Source: Theobroma cacao
Lineage: Eukaryota; Streptophyta; Magnoliopsida; Malvales; Malvaceae
Length of the DNA: 64,000 nt
Direction of reading: 5' to 3'
NCBI RefSeq assembly: GCF_000208745.1
Contig: NC_030852.1
Span: 3,054,065-3,118,064 of the forward strand
This document shows, piece by piece, positions 21,622-35,100 of the stretch. Made by a program: the position numbers and the translations under genes. The notes under the pieces were generated by a model. The model saw only the letters and a list, made by a program, of their open reading frames with translations, was not told the DNA's origin and did not search any database. Position 1 is the first letter of the stretch, and each line of letters starts with the position of its first letter.

Positions 21622-24600
21622 ATGTAAGAGTTATATAAATAACATACTTCCACTAACTAAGACATCAAAAGACCCAAAACACCCATGCTTCCAACATGTC
21701 TGCTAAAAATTGTAAGTCTTAACCCCTTAGTCAAAGAATCAACCAACATATTGTCAGTGTCAAAGTGCTCAACAATAATGTCACAATTTTTAACAAAATA
21801 TCTGACCTTTAGATATTTTATCTGTAAATGTTTAGACCCATTAGTGCTTTTGTTGTTCTTAGTGAACAACATAGCATACTTATTATTACAATAAATTTAA
21901 AAGGTCTTGAGATAGAGTCAACAACACATAACCCAAAAATAAGATTTTTATGCCAAATAGCTCACATGACAGCCCCATAATAAGCAACAAACTCAGCCTA
22001 CATAGTAGAGGAAGCCAAGAGCGTTTGCTTAACACTCTTCCAAGAAACAGCTCCCCTAGCCAACATAAAAATATACCTTGAGATGGACTTCATATCATAT
22101 TGACAACCAGCGAAGTCAGAATCTGTTTAACCAACAATCTTAAGGGCATCCACCTTTCTTTACACCAACATATAATCCTTAGTCTTTTGCAAGTATTTCA
22201 TCACTTTCTTAGCAGCAACCCTATGATGCAGACCAGGATTAGTAAGATATCTACCAAGAATCCCCACCGCAAAAGCAATGTCTGACCTAGTGCGAACCTA
22301 TGCATACATAAAGCTTCCAACTACATTAGAATAGGGAATTCCTTTATAGATTCTCTCTCCAAGTCATTTTTTAGACATTGATGAAGCTTAAACTTATCAC
22401 GGTTCACAATAAGTGCATCCCTAATCTTACAATTCTGCACGTTGAATTTGCTGAGTACACGATCAATGTATGCCCTCTAAGAAAGCCCTAATAAATTTTG
22501 GAACTTATCTTTGTATATCTTAATCCCAAGTACAAATAAGGCATCATCAAGATCTTTCATGTCGAAAGTCTTGGACAATGACTGCTTAGTTTTAAGCAAC
22601 AATCCAACATCATTATTGGCTAGCAAGATATCATCCACATACTGCATAAGAAAAATGAACTTACTCCCACTGATCTTAAGGTATATGCACTGATCAACCT
22701 TATTTTCCTCAAAACTCATGAAAATAACTATCTCATCAAACTTTAAATACCATTGTCTAGAAGCTTGCTTCAGACTATAAATGGACTTCTTAAGTCTACA
22801 TACCAAATTTTCACTCCCTAATTTCTTAAATCCCTGAGTTTAAACCATATAAATCTCCTCTTCAAGGTTACCATTCAAGAAGGTTGTCTTCACATCCATT
22901 TGATGAAGTTTTAAATCAAAATATGCTACTAAGGTAATGATGATTTTAAAAGAATCCTTGGAAGGAATTAGTGAAAAAGTCTCATTATAATCTACTCCTT
23001 CTCTTTGAGTAAATCCCTTTGCCACCAACCTAGCCTTAAACCTTTCAAGTTTTCCCTTAGAATATTTCTCGGTCTTATACACCCATTTGCAACCAATTGG
23101 CCTACATCCCTTTGGAAGTTCAATTAGCTCCTAAATACCATTATGAGCCATAGAACTCGTCTCATCTTTCATTGCATCCATCCATATGGTAGACTGGGGA
23201 CTATTAATGGCATCACTAAAAGTCACAGGGTCCACCACATGATTGATATCATAATCACTCTCTCTAAGAAAAACCATATAATCATAGGAATGGCAGACTT
23301 CCTTTACTTAGAAGATCCTCTCAAAGGCACCTTAACCTTATTTTTTTGAACAGGATGAACATCAATAGGAGTAGGAATAGGATTTTAAGAAGGAAGATTT
23401 ATATCATGTTGCCCAAGATCCTCTCTCTCTCAACAGCCATAGGTACTACACTACCTTGTGAAGTTGGCAAAGGATTGGTTACATGTCTATAGGCTCACCA
23501 CCATCAACAACTTCAGTCGTAGCCTTATCAGCAGCATCTAACTCTAAACATTTTACCACTTGCAATTCTACAACTTTAGTTTCACGTGCAGAGCAAAAGA
23601 ACCTATATCCTTTAGAATGGTTTGGGTAACCTATGAAATAACAATGAATAGTTCTAGGCTTAGTCTTTTTTTCAAAAGGATTATAAATTCTAACTTTTGT
23701 AGGACATCCTCAAACCCGAAAGTAGTTCAAACTAGGTTTTCTATCGATCCACAACTTAAAGGGTGTTGCAGGAATAGACTTATTAAGCGCTCTATTAAGA
23801 ATGTACTAAGCAGTTTTAATGGCTTCACCTCAAAAGGACTTAAGAAGATTAATTTTACTCATTATACTCCTTATCATTTCCTTCAAGGTGCAATTCAGCC
23901 TTTCGGCCACACCATTCTATTCAGGATTGCTAAGCATGGTATATTGGGCAATAATTCCACATTTTTGTAAGTATTTGGCAAATAGTTCCATGTGTTGTCC
24001 AATTGTACCATGTTTACCATAATACTCAACCCTTTGATCAAACCCAACAATTTTGATAACTTTCCCTAATTGTTTCTCTACCTCAGTTTTGAAATTTTTA
24101 ATTTTTTCATAAGCATAAAATTTTTCATCTATTAAGTAAAGGTAACCATCACGAGATAAGTCATCAGTGAAGGTAACAAAATACTTGTTACCACACAAGG
24201 TTGGTGCAAGAGGTCCATTAATATCAATGTGCACAATTTCTAGAAGGTCGTTGCTACGAGTTGCCCTATTTTTCTTAGTCTTAATAATTTTACCCTTTAT
24301 GCAATCTACACAAGTGTCTAACTTTCAAAATCAAGATTAGGTAAAATGCCATCTTTTATCAATCTTCCAACTCTCTCATTAGAGATGTGACCCAATCTTT
24401 TATACCACAATAAGGAAGAGTTTTCTTTAATAAAGGATCTTTTAGACACAATGTTTTTAACATTCATGCAACTATATTCATTATTAGGGACTAACCACAA
24501 TCTATATAAATTATCAACTAGCTTAAACTCTCTAATGACTTTAGAATGTAAAAGCAAGTCAACTTTTTCATGACTAATGCCAAAATAATAACCAAGTTTA

Positions 24601-25707
24601 TCCATAAAAGAAATTGAAATCAAATTTCACCTAAATGTCAGTACATGAAAAACATTTTCCAAAACAGGTTCAAAATCAAACTCTAATTTAAACCTATAGT
24701 TCCTATATGATTAACATCTACTTTGACATTGTTTCCAACTCTAAGCTCAGCCTTTTTTCTTAATGTAACAGCAACATGAACAATTGCAGCACTATCAAGC
24801 CACCACGAATTTGGTGGTGCACTAACAAAATAAGACTTAAAACAAACTAGAGCTAGTGATTTACCTTTTTGTTCATTCTTTTTCTTTAACCAAGACTTAT
24901 ACTTAAGTCACTCATTTTTCATGTGACCTTTCTTCTTGCAAGAAAAACACATAACCTCTTACCTTATGATAGCTTTAGGACCTCCTACTCCTCTAATCTG
25001 ACCATTACCATGCCTTTTATTGTCTTGTTTATGAGCATTTCTAGATTTCTTAAAATTCTTTTGATAGTAAGGTTTGGAATTATTGGTAAGCAAAGCACTC
25101 TCACTTTTTTCTTTCTTGAGTTATTCTTCCTCAGAGACACACTTAGGAATAAGGTCATTAACACTCCAAACCTCATTCACAACATTATAAGCAGTTTCGA
25201 TATGGGTAAACTCAATAGGAAAAGAATTGAATGCATGATGAACAATGAATATGTTAAGAAGGATAATGCCATGGGAAGCTAATTTAGTTTGAATGTGGAC
25301 CATTTTCATGATAAAATCCCTAACCCCTCCAACATTGTCACACTTCATACTTGTAAGCTCACTCATAAGGTTCCCAGCCTCAAACTTATTGGACTTTTGG
25401 TATCTTTCACCTACTGCTTCATAAAGTTCCTTAGCAATTTTAGTCTTTTGCAACCCACTTAATAACTGCTCAGAAATAGATCTTTTAATGGCATGAAAAC
25501 AAATGCGATTTACTCTATCCCATTTAGGAAATAACTTTTTTTCCTTAGTAGTGCTATTGCCAGTAGGGTAGTAGGCTTATCAACTCACAAAGCTATGTTT
25601 ATTTCACTCATAACGGAGGCAAAAGACAAGTCCTCATTTCATCTCTTAAAATTAGACCCAATAAGAATCTCAATAGTAGCTTGATTATTATTCATAGTAA
25701 AGGTCAT
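21622..25707 (-). pseudogene. Copia-2 gag-pol polyprotein, disrupted
   Basis: Gag begins at about 25707 (MTFTMNN..., a UBN2-type copia gag; intact stretch at 25121-25453). The order then follows Ty1-copia: zinc-knuckle region, GAG-pre-integrase (24318-24623, ending in LWYKRLGHISNERV), integrase (23917-24234, first Asp in HIDINGP, second in FDQRVEYY), RT (22840-23082, KARLVAKGFTQREGVDY; 22477-22806, YSLKQASRQWYLKFDE and the intact catalytic QYVDDILLAN), and RNase H (end at 21657-21872, MLVDSLTKGL). Stops and frameshifts between these blocks mean it cannot make a full polyprotein. Two copies in opposite orientation occur in this window. Confidence 0.9.
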
Positions 25708-27272
25708 TGTTCAAAATAAGAAATGCAACTATTAGTTAATTAGGCAATAGCAAAATAATTAGCAACAGTCCATAATGTGCTAAAGGAAAATAACTGAAGA
25801 GTCTAGGTGCATCATCACAGACTCCCTTTTGGGCAGAGAATATGGCACGCTAATAGGCACTCTCTACATAGAGCAAATATGAGAACATTTTAGTTTTTGA
25901 AAAGATTATCCCCTTTGGGTAGACAGACCTTTTAAATCTGTATACTTTCAACCATGATGTTTCATGTCCCACTCTAAATTGCCTTACATAATAACCCCCT
26001 TTGTGCAGGTGATTGTATAAAGCGATTGAAAAAACCATCCCGTAACCTTTTGCTTAAAAAAATAATCCATTAATTACAGTAAATAAGCCACTTTGGTAGC
26101 CAAGCTTTTACATCAATTAATAAAATTTTCTTAAATCGGGAATTAATTATTTGTCCTAATCCTTTAATTTGCATACTCAACCAAATGTATGCAGCAGATC
26201 ATTCTTGCTGAGATACTAAGCTTGGGTATGTCTCATTTAGTCCTAAATAGCATTCGTTGCATTAAAACTTAGGGTCTTGACCTTAAAAAAAATGCAATAT
26301 ATTCTCTAAATTATGTAAATAATTTTAACCCAAGAGTATACAAATTTGGAGACTAATCTAAGGAGAGTACATATAGCCATTAAACTCAAATATATGCATA
26401 TTATTTTTTTATTACATGCATTCTGGAAATATCTCATCAAAATATTCAAAATAATTAATTAAATGCAAATGAAAATAAATAAATATTAAACGTGCATTAA
26501 AAATTTAGAAAAATAGTATAACATGTAAAGTTGGCAAGTGGAGGTGAACTGCCAAAAAATATTTCGAAAATCATAAGCTTAATGGGCCCACGCGCCTTAC
26601 ACTCCACGCTTGAGAGTGGGCTTTGTTGTCCAACTGATTTTTCTATTTCTTTAACTTCCAATTGGGTCAAATTCAACCCATATGGGTCTTTATGCTAATT
26701 TCTCTCTAATTCTTGCAGTTTCAAGTTTTGATGAAATTGCCCCTTCTAAATCTCAATTAAGACTTTGTTTTATAATGCCCAATCATTAAAATTTATCAAA
26801 AAACTACAAAACTACGATCAATCAATCAAGAAAATTAATTTTGAAAACCCATTCTTAACCCATTTTAAGTTTTCTTTAAATTTGGTTCCAATACATATAT
26901 ATTTTATGTAATTAAACTTCTATATCAACTTTATAATAAATGTAAGTTGATTTTAAGAGTCCAATTTAAATTAGAACACATAAAATATAAGTGATTCATC
27001 AAGAACTAGATTTTGGGTTTTATGTTCAAACTCAAAACTTATTATCTAATTCCTATCTCTACCATACGAGGTAAGAGAAAAAGTTTATACAAAATTAATT
27101 TATGCATTGTGAGGAACAAAAGGCCTAACCTTATGTCCAAAAACGGTGGCTGAAAAATGGGATTCTAACGATCAAAATAAGTATGCCCTAACATACAATT
27201 TTACAAAGTAAATTCATTAAATTCCTAAATTTTATTGGATTCTAATTCTACACAAGTTGCTCTGATATCACA
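25708..27272 (-). other. Copia-2 long 5' leader and primer-binding site
   Basis: About 1.5 kb without coding sequence between the 5' LTR and gag. The primer-binding site complementary to the 3' end of initiator tRNA-Met is at about 27255-27270, two bases from the LTR. The leader is unusually long for a copia element. Confidence 0.75.
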
Positions 27273-27529
27273 TGTAAGTTAAATCCCTAGATCCATGTGT
27301 GAATATCGGAATACTAAAAATATTAACTATTTGTTGCGTACCTATTGGATTCATAGAGGTAGCCATTGCTCATAACGAAAAAATAGAGAATTCCTAGTCT
27401 AAAGCTAGATTTTCCTCTTCACACTTCTCTATTGTTTGTGGCAGCTCTCAATTGGCAGATACCGTTGGTTGGAAGAGAAGAAGGGACCTAGCCAGATATA
27501 TATAATAAACAAAACCCTAGATTAAGCCT
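27273..27529 (-). repeat. Copia-2 5' LTR, truncated
   Basis: 257 bp starting TGTAAGTTAAATCCC that align with the left part of the 3' LTR. The match stops after AAGCCT at 27529, exactly where plus-strand integrase sequence of the same family begins. Confidence 0.88.
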
Positions 27530-29740
27530 ATTTGTCAAATATATAGAAACTTGTGGAATAGTGTCTCAATATAATATGTTAAGTAGTTCGGGACAAAATG
27601 GTGTGGCTAAATTACAGAATCACATCCTTAAAGATATGATGAGGAGTATGATTAATAGGGTTGTTTACTAGAATTTTTGTAGGGAGAAGCAATCAAAATA
27701 AAATTACATATCTTGAATAGAATCCCTACCAAATCTATACCTTAAATCCCCTTTAAGTTTTGGACTTGATGGAAACCTAATTTTAATCACTTATGTATTT
27801 GGGGATGTCCTTTAAAAGTGTGCCTATCATTTCACTTATTGTCATTTTATTGGGAGCTCAGATCGTTCTTAGGATTGCAAATTTTACTACATAATAGAGG
27901 TGGTAAAATTGTTGAGGTAAAAACAACTAAATTTTTTAAAATTAAATATGGCTAATAGTAGTTGGCCTCATGATAGAGATGAAGGAAAGCATATGAAGAC
28001 TTTAATATGCCTATACCTATATAGAAGGATAATATGGCACATACACCAGTTAGGGAACAAGAATAAGTTCAACGATTTCTTGATGAGATCCCTCAATGTT
28101 AGTATGCTGTATAATAAATGCCATAAAGAAGATCCATAAGGATAAGGAAGTTTGCTCTTTATTTAGGCATCTATAAATTCTATCTTTAAGAGGGTGATTA
28201 TGATATTGGTCAGGTAATATATCTATTAGTTTTTCTAAAAGGTTGTTTTCAATCCTAGATTAGATTTGTGGTGAGATGCAATGAAGGATAAGATACAAAT
28301 CTTTGTTATACAATGGTTTATGGGAGCTTGTTAAGCTAAATAATGGTTGCAAACTCATCAGTTGTAAATAAGTATGCAAGACCAAGAAAGATTCTAAAAA
28401 AAAAGATTAAAAGGCTTAACATCAAACTGGTTGCCAAAGATTTTAATTAAAATTAAACTTTTTTTTTGTTATATCCTACTAGGATACTGTTTAAAGTATT
28501 TATGGTATTAATGGCTCATTATCATTTAGAACTACACTAGATAAATGTTATGATTACATTTCTAATTAAGAATCTTATTGAAAAGGTTTACATGTTGCAA
28601 CGTCAATAATTTAAAAAGAATGATAAAGATCATCTTGTGTGCAGAACTAAAAGTCTATTTATGGGTTTAAACAAGTTTCTCGCTAGCGATATCTTAAATT
28701 TGATGAAGTAATAACCTTTTTTTTTTTTTGTTGAGAATAAGATAGTCTAATGTATAGATCTCAAGATTAGTGGGAGCAAGTTTATCTTTCTTTTTGTGTA
28801 TGTTATTGATATCTTGCTAGTTGCATCTAAGGAATTTGACAACAAAGATCTTGGGAAAGCATCTTATGTCCTTAGGATTAAAATCTATAAAGATAGATCT
28901 CATCACTTGTTTGGACTCTCTTAGTGTGCATACTTTGATCGAATGTTAAATATATTTTATATGCTGGATTGAAAAATTGGAGATTGGCCAATTGTTAAAA
29001 TTGATAAATTGAAATTGGCATAATATCCTAAAATGTTGTTGAGAAGGAATATTGGAAACAATGTCATATACTAGTGTAATAAAGAGCCTGATGTATGCTC
29101 AAGTGTGCATGAGACTTGACATTGCTTATGCACTACGTCTTTTAGGAAGCTATTTATCTAATCCCAATAAAGATCATTAGGAAATTGCAAAGAATGTGAT
29201 GAGATACTTGAATATGACTAAGGATTATACGCTAGTTTATCAAAAAGGTTGAAGACTTTAAACTAGGTCATATAAATTCTAACTTAACCAACTATTTAAA
29301 TAATAGGAAGCTCACATTAGGATATATTTTTATGTTGATAGATGGTGTACTATCTTAAAAGACATAAAGAAAATATTTGTGACCTCATTCATTAAGTAAG
29401 CATAATTTTGTAGTAGACTATGGTGTAGTTACACAAGTTTTCTAGTTAAGAAATCTCATTAAAGAATTGTTGGTGGTTGACTCTATATCTAGACCTAAAC
29501 AGTTTCATAGTGATAACACTGCAGTAGTTTCTTTTACTACTAATAATAAAAGTATCACAAGGGCTAAGCATATAGAGATAAAATATTTGACAGTTAAAGA
29601 TTTTGTAAAAAAAAGGTGACATTGTTGTTAAGCACATTGACATTAATGAGAAGTTGGTTGATCCTTTGACTAAGGGGTTAAAACCTACAACTTTTAGTAG
29701 ACATGTTGAAAGCATGGGTATTCTTGGGGTCTTTTGATAT
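27530..29740 (+). pseudogene. Copia integrase-RT-RNase H remnant, plus strand
   Basis: Integrase end at 27530-27670 (FVKYIETCGIVSQYNML, then GQNGVAKLQNHILKDMMRSM), RT at about 28430-28930 and RNase H end at about 29500-29740 (HSDNTAVVSFTTNNKS, AKHIEIKYLTVKDFV). It is much more decayed than its inverted partner. The RT catalytic YVDD reads YVID at about 28797-28812, so the first catalytic Asp is lost, and many stops are present. Confidence 0.85.
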
Positions 29741-30461
29741 ACTTGGTTAGTGGGAGTATGTTATTTATATTTTTAAACTCTCACATCATGGTTTGCATTT
29801 ATTTGTGTTGAGACCCTTTTCTATGTCTTTGGACATCGATGAGATGTTTAATTTTATATTTATTGATGATCATCTTTGATTGATAATTCATGTTGTTATT
29901 TGATATTATTTGTATATGTACACTTGATTTATCGAAATTGCTATATTGCTTATATGCTTTGTGAAATCTTGAGATTGGTGTCTATCTCAAGAGTGATTTT
30001 AATCTCAAGAGTCATTTTAGTAGTGTGTCTCATAAATGACATCAGCAAGGAACCTTAAGGATAAGTCGGAGGCATACAAGCATGTTGTTAATGCTGCATA
30101 CATTTCTCATTAGGTTTAGAGAAATAAGTAAGAGGATTGACAATGAAAATAGCATATTGGGTTCACATTTGGATGTTATTTTCTTACTACATAGCCACAT
30201 TGAGATCCATTGTCGATAGGATCATTGGTACTTGTAACTATGGATTGGTCTTATGTCAATAAGTGACATAATGGCTGCCATAATTCAAAATTAGATTTTT
30301 TTTTTGGACAAGATCATTGAGACATTGTCTATAAGGGCTAAATAGTTTTTCTTTATATTATGGCCACATCAAAGTCAAGTTAATTAGTTGGGAGTCTTGT
30401 TTTTTAAAGTGTTTTCTTAAGGTCAAAATAAACTCCAATTAATATTGCCCAAGTGGGAGAA

Positions 30462-30915
30462 TGTTAGAATTTTCTGTTGTGGGCTATTATTAATTGGTAA
30501 TTTTGGTTTGATAAAATAGACTGATGATTTATTTCCATTGTGAGACAAAACATGAGAGCTCAACTAATATTAAAGTGATTGATTAATGATGGGCTCTGCA
30601 TGTCTAATTGAGTCAGTGTGGTTTAGCAGTTGTGCAGGCCTTGGCCTAGTAAGCCTTTAATGGGGAGGCTTGTACTAGGGTTTATTTTACTATATATATG
30701 GCTAGGTCCCCTCTTCCATTCATCGCATAGTATCTACCCATTGAGAGTCGTCATAACCAAAGAGAAGTGCGGAAAGGAAGACTTAGTCTTGACCATAAAT
30801 TCTATGTTATTTCATTACGAGTAATGGCTATTTCAATGATTCAAACAGGTATGCAACATTAATTAAGTAATTTGGCGTTCTAATCTTCGCACATGGATCC
30901 GGGATTTAACTTATA
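30462..30915 (+). repeat. 3' LTR of the plus-strand copia copy
   Basis: 454 bp starting TGTTAGAATTTTC after the polypurine tract and ending GGGATTTAACTTATA. It is the inverted match of 18217-18650. Confidence 0.85.
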
Positions 30916-31573
30916 GATGTATGACATCCATGATCGACTTAGTGGCTACCGTACACTTGGCTTTAAGCCACCATGCAAATCTCAACTTTATCATGTCAAA
31001 AGTTTGCTCAATGTCCCACATTGTTATTAAAGACCATTTTATTCCTTTGCATCCAAATGGACCAAACCATGACAAAAATGCCATTCTCCATGCCATAACA
31101 TTATCTTTGCTCACTTTGGTTTCCATCCGAATATTCATAAAGTCCTTCGCATTGCTTGGAGAAACCAGCATAATCCTCAACACTTGCACTATTTCCCTTA
31201 TAGCATCCATGTTTTAGGACATAGAAAGAAAATGAGTTTAGTGGTTAATTTCCTCCTCACTCGTATTTCTCAACAATCCTTCTCCTTTGCATGCAATTAT
31301 TCCGGTTGTTGTATCTTCAAATCAATTTATTTAAAAGTATTTTATTTTTAACATGCAGATCAATTAATTCCAGTCTAACCATTATCCCTATAGTTACAAC
31401 TAGATTTCCAATCAACCAAATGTAGCTTGCGATTCACTACAATGCCTCCCCATTAGAATCTCCATTGTAACTTCACATGAAATTTGGAATAAACTCATGT
31501 AAATGATCAATAAACTTGCTAGCATCAGTTTCAACATATCAACCCTCCCTGCACATGGTAAAAGCCTTCTTTC
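30916..31573 (-). pseudogene. LINE (L1-type) ORF2 C-terminal fragment, minus strand
   Basis: Reads on the minus strand from about 31570 to 30916: CAGRVDMLKLMLASLLIIYMSLF-like residues (family form: KAGRxxLIxSVLSxLPxYYMSLF) in 31412-31573, then MWDIEQTFDMIKLRFAWWLKAKC-like residues in 30911-31210, the usual segment after the zf-RVT domain. Intermediate parts are deleted or decayed. Copia elements abut it on both sides. Confidence 0.75.
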
Positions 31574-32151
31574 AGTAGAAAAACTCAAAGAAAAGAATAA
31601 TAGAGAATATGAACAGAGCAAGAAATAGAATCTCCAAGTTGGATTCCTATTTTTCATTCTCATATTTATATTTTTCACACATTAACAATAAAACTAATTT
31701 TTCCTTGAAAGTCGGTATAGGAAAATGAAAAACTCTAAGGAAAAAAGCTAAGCACAATATTCTAAACATGAGATTCTGTGCCAGTAATAGTTTTTAGAAT
31801 GTAATAGTAAAATAAAAAGAAACCAAAGAATAAAATGCATAGCCACCAATGCCTTTCAAAACAAAAACACGACAAAACTAAGTTGCATTTTAAACATAAA
31901 AAAAAAAACATCTTGTTTGTTGTTGCACACCCACTTCTTTCTTGATCCTACTGTGTTACACGTTGATGCATGAATCACCTTGTTACATGTTAATGCATGA
32001 ATCACCCTGTTACACGTTAATGCATGAATCGCTTCAATAGTAGTTGTTACACACTAAGGCATAAATCACTTTGTTACATGCTAAGGCAGAAATTACTTTG
32101 TTACATGCCAAGCCATCTTCTACCGGACTTGAATCATTGAAAAACTCAACA
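31574..32151 (-). repeat. Copia-3 3' LTR, with 27-bp tandem repeats
   Basis: 578 bp. Six units of about 27 bp starting TGTTACA occur at 31954, 31981, 32008, 32045, 32072 and 32099, with an extra 10 bp between the third and fourth. The partner LTR has about four, more diverged units, which explains most of its shorter length. Confidence 0.88.
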
Positions 32152-32189
32152 CCCTTCCTTGATTCTAGACGGGTAAATTCCCAATTTGT

Positions 32190-35100
32190 TTCTCAGAAAT
32201 TCAAATTGATCAACACTTAAACCTTTAGTAAATATGTCTACCACTTATTCATCAGTGTGACAATATTCCAATTGAATGTGACCTTCCTTCACAGCATCCT
32301 TGAAAGCATGAAACTTGACCCTTATATGCTTGGTATGACTATGATGCACTGGATTTGAGCAATTGCCATTACAGATTGGTTATCTACATTGAGCAATGTT
32401 CCCTTGTTTTGAGTAAATGCCAAATCAATTAACATCTCTCTCTTAAGCACAATGCCTAATTTGCTACTGAATCAGTGGCAATATATTTAGCTTCAGTTGA
32501 TTATTGAGCCATTACTTCTTGTTTATCAAAGCTCAAAGCAAATAATACATTTCTAAAAGAGAAAAAATAGCTACCAGTATTTTTTGAGTCATCAATGGAG
32601 CCTACCTAGTCACTGTTCATAAAACCTTGAAGTTCATTACTCTTTACTTTTAGATATCTCAAACCAAAGTTTGTTGTGCCTCTGACATACTTGAGACTAC
32701 GTTTTATTACAGTAAAGTGCAACACTGATGGTGCTTGCATAAACCTTGACAACAGACTTGTAGCAAACATCAAGTCTAGTTTGGTTGTAGCAAGATACAA
32801 TATGGAGCCAATGATGCTCCCAAAAAGTGTTGCATTTGCTTTTGCAGAACCATCATCTTTGCATAACTTGCTTTCAACAATTAATGGAGTTCTGACTACT
32901 TAATAGAAGTTCATATGAAACTTCTTCCACAAATCATGAGCATACTTAGACTGATGCACAAAATCAGAGCTGCAGATTGTATCAACTCAATTCATATGAA
33001 ATAAGACATCAATTTTAACTCAGTCATCTAAAAAACATTCAAGATCTAAAGCTTAAAGTTTATCAAACTGTCATTCTCAATACCAGTTATAAGCAAGTCA
33101 TCTACATATAAGGCTACAACAAGCTCAACTGATTCTTCTGACCTTTTTATATAAAGAGTATCTTCATTAGAACTATTGTTAAAACCTTGGTTTCTAAGAT
33201 GTTCATCCATGCTATCATACCAAGCTCTAGGTGCTTGTTTAAGGCCATATAATACCTTAATCAACTTGTAGACTTTTCGCTCTGAACCACTTTCTTCATA
33301 TCCCTCTAACTAGTCAACAAATATATCTTCTTTCAAGGAACCATTTTAAAATGTTGATTTGATATCTAAATGGTAAATTTTTTAGTCTTTTTTTGCAGTA
33401 AGAGCAACAAGCATCCTGTTGGTGTCATGTCTAGACACAAGTGCAAAAGTTTCCATGTAGTCCACTCTATAAACTTGAGCAAAGCCCTTAACCACCAATC
33501 TAGCTTTATGCTTGTTGATAGAGCCATCTGAATTTAATTTGGTTCTATAAATCCATTTGACTCCAATAACATTTTTAACATCAAGTTTATCTATCAAAAT
33601 CTAGGTTTTTGGTTACAGTAAGTTGATGCTAAATTTTATACCCAATCAAATAGTTTTCAAATTCTATAGCACTATATTTAGAATCGTTGTCACTCCTTAG
33701 AGTTTTGATGCTCAATTTTAAGTAATTTTCTACCATTGCATTGAACCTTAAAAAGTTTTTTAAGGCATTAGACTTCTGCTTCAGAAAAAACACCTAATAT
33801 AATTTGATTAAATCATTAACAAAAAAGATATAATACCTGCTACCATTTAATGATAGAGTTTTCATAGGTCCACTAATGTTAGTGTGAACCAACTCCAACT
33901 TTTGCTTAACCTTCCAACTTCTTTCTTTTGGAAAAGGCTTTCTGCATTGCTTTTCAAACTTACATACTTTGCACAATTTCTCAAATTTGGTTATTCCCAA
34001 AAGACCTATAACTACATCACTAAAGGCCATCTTAGCTAAGCAGTCATAGCTTTTATGACCTAATCTTTTATGCCAAATATCTAAGACATCATATCCACTG
34101 TAGAAAGCTATATTCTCAACATTCATCATGTCCAATGGATAACAATTATTCTTCATTTTCACTATTAACAACTCAACACCAATGGGATCATATATGATGC
34201 AATACTCATCTTTAAATAGGAAAGCATAATGATTCTTACATAGTTTCCCTACATTAAATAGGTTTTAATCAGCCTTAGGAATGTAATGCACACCAGATAT
34301 ATAGTAAACACTAGCAAGAGTATTAATAGCATCTGTCCTAACACCAAGTATATTTAAAAAACACCATTTCCAATCTTGACTTTAGCTTTAAAACTCTTGT
34401 CAAGCTCAGTGAATAAGTGTTCATTACTTGTAAGGTGATTTGAACACCCACTATTGATCAACCAAATGTTGTTAGCAGTAGACTCATCATATAGTTTAGC
34501 CATGAATAGAAGTTCTTTAGCATCACTAGTTTCCTCAATTATTGCAACATTATTTTCAGCTTCTAGTTTCTTGACTTTACATACCTACTCAATTTGTCCC
34601 ATCTGATGGCATACCTTGCACTTGACATCAGGCCTATAATAACAGTACTTGCTTGTGTAATTCCTTTTCTTACAATGAAGGTAAGGTGGTAATCTGTTAC
34701 TTTGCTTCTTCTGCTTCTCATCTCCAAACTTGTTACCTTTGTCCTTAACTTCATTCTTTTTTTAACCAGATGCTTTAACCTTCAAACCTTTGTCTTTGCA
34801 ATTAAAGCATTCTCAACAAAATCATAAGTCCTTAAAGCATTTTTCTGCTTTTGAGCCAATAAAGCATTAATTAGCTCATTCACATAAATCTTAGTTAAAT
34901 CTTTTGAATCTTCCCAAGAGGAGATTTTTGCTTCAAACCTCTCTAGAAGTCTAATCAAGAACTTGTTAACAACTTTCCCTTTTGACACCTCCTTTCCCAG
35001 CAACCTGAGTTGATTTACCACTATTAAAATACTCTTGAATCACTTCACTCTCTTATATTCTCAACAGTTCAAATTCTTTAGACAAATTCAAAATCTGAAT

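Larger units (their letters stand above)
18217..27529 (-). mobile_element. Large Ty1-copia retrotransposon (copia-2), interrupted and truncated
   Basis: The 3' LTR lies at 18217-18650, preceded on the element's strand by the polypurine tract AAGTGGGAGAA. The 5' LTR starts at 27273 next to an initiator-Met primer-binding site (about 27255-27270, TGATATCAGAGCAA) and is cut off at 27529. Gag-pol lies between about 21650 and 25707, with a leader of about 1.5 kb to the primer site. A 2.3-kb solo LTR of another family has inserted at 19294-21616 in the 3' noncoding part. Comparison with the inverted copy at 27530-30915 confirms the insertion point. Confidence 0.9.
27530..30915 (+). mobile_element. 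5'-truncated copia element (copia-2 family) in head-to-head inverted orientation
   Basis: Starts within integrase and runs on the plus strand through RT, RNase H, a 3' noncoding part and polypurine tract (CCAAGTGGGAGAA, about 30449-30461) to a 3' LTR at 30462-30915. The same family lies to the left in opposite orientation, so about 3.4 kb here is the inverted repeat of about 18.2-23.95 kb (minus the nested LTR). The right flank is LINE sequence. Confidence 0.88.

Noticed and set aside
21685..21894. Plus-strand frames opposite copia gag-pol (here and at 23560-24022, 24923-25282)
   Set aside because: Antisense shadows of the minus-strand copia polyprotein.
31954..32112. Regular repeats resembling a CRISPR array
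   Set aside because: 27-bp units mostly back to back, inside a copia LTR; no spacers.
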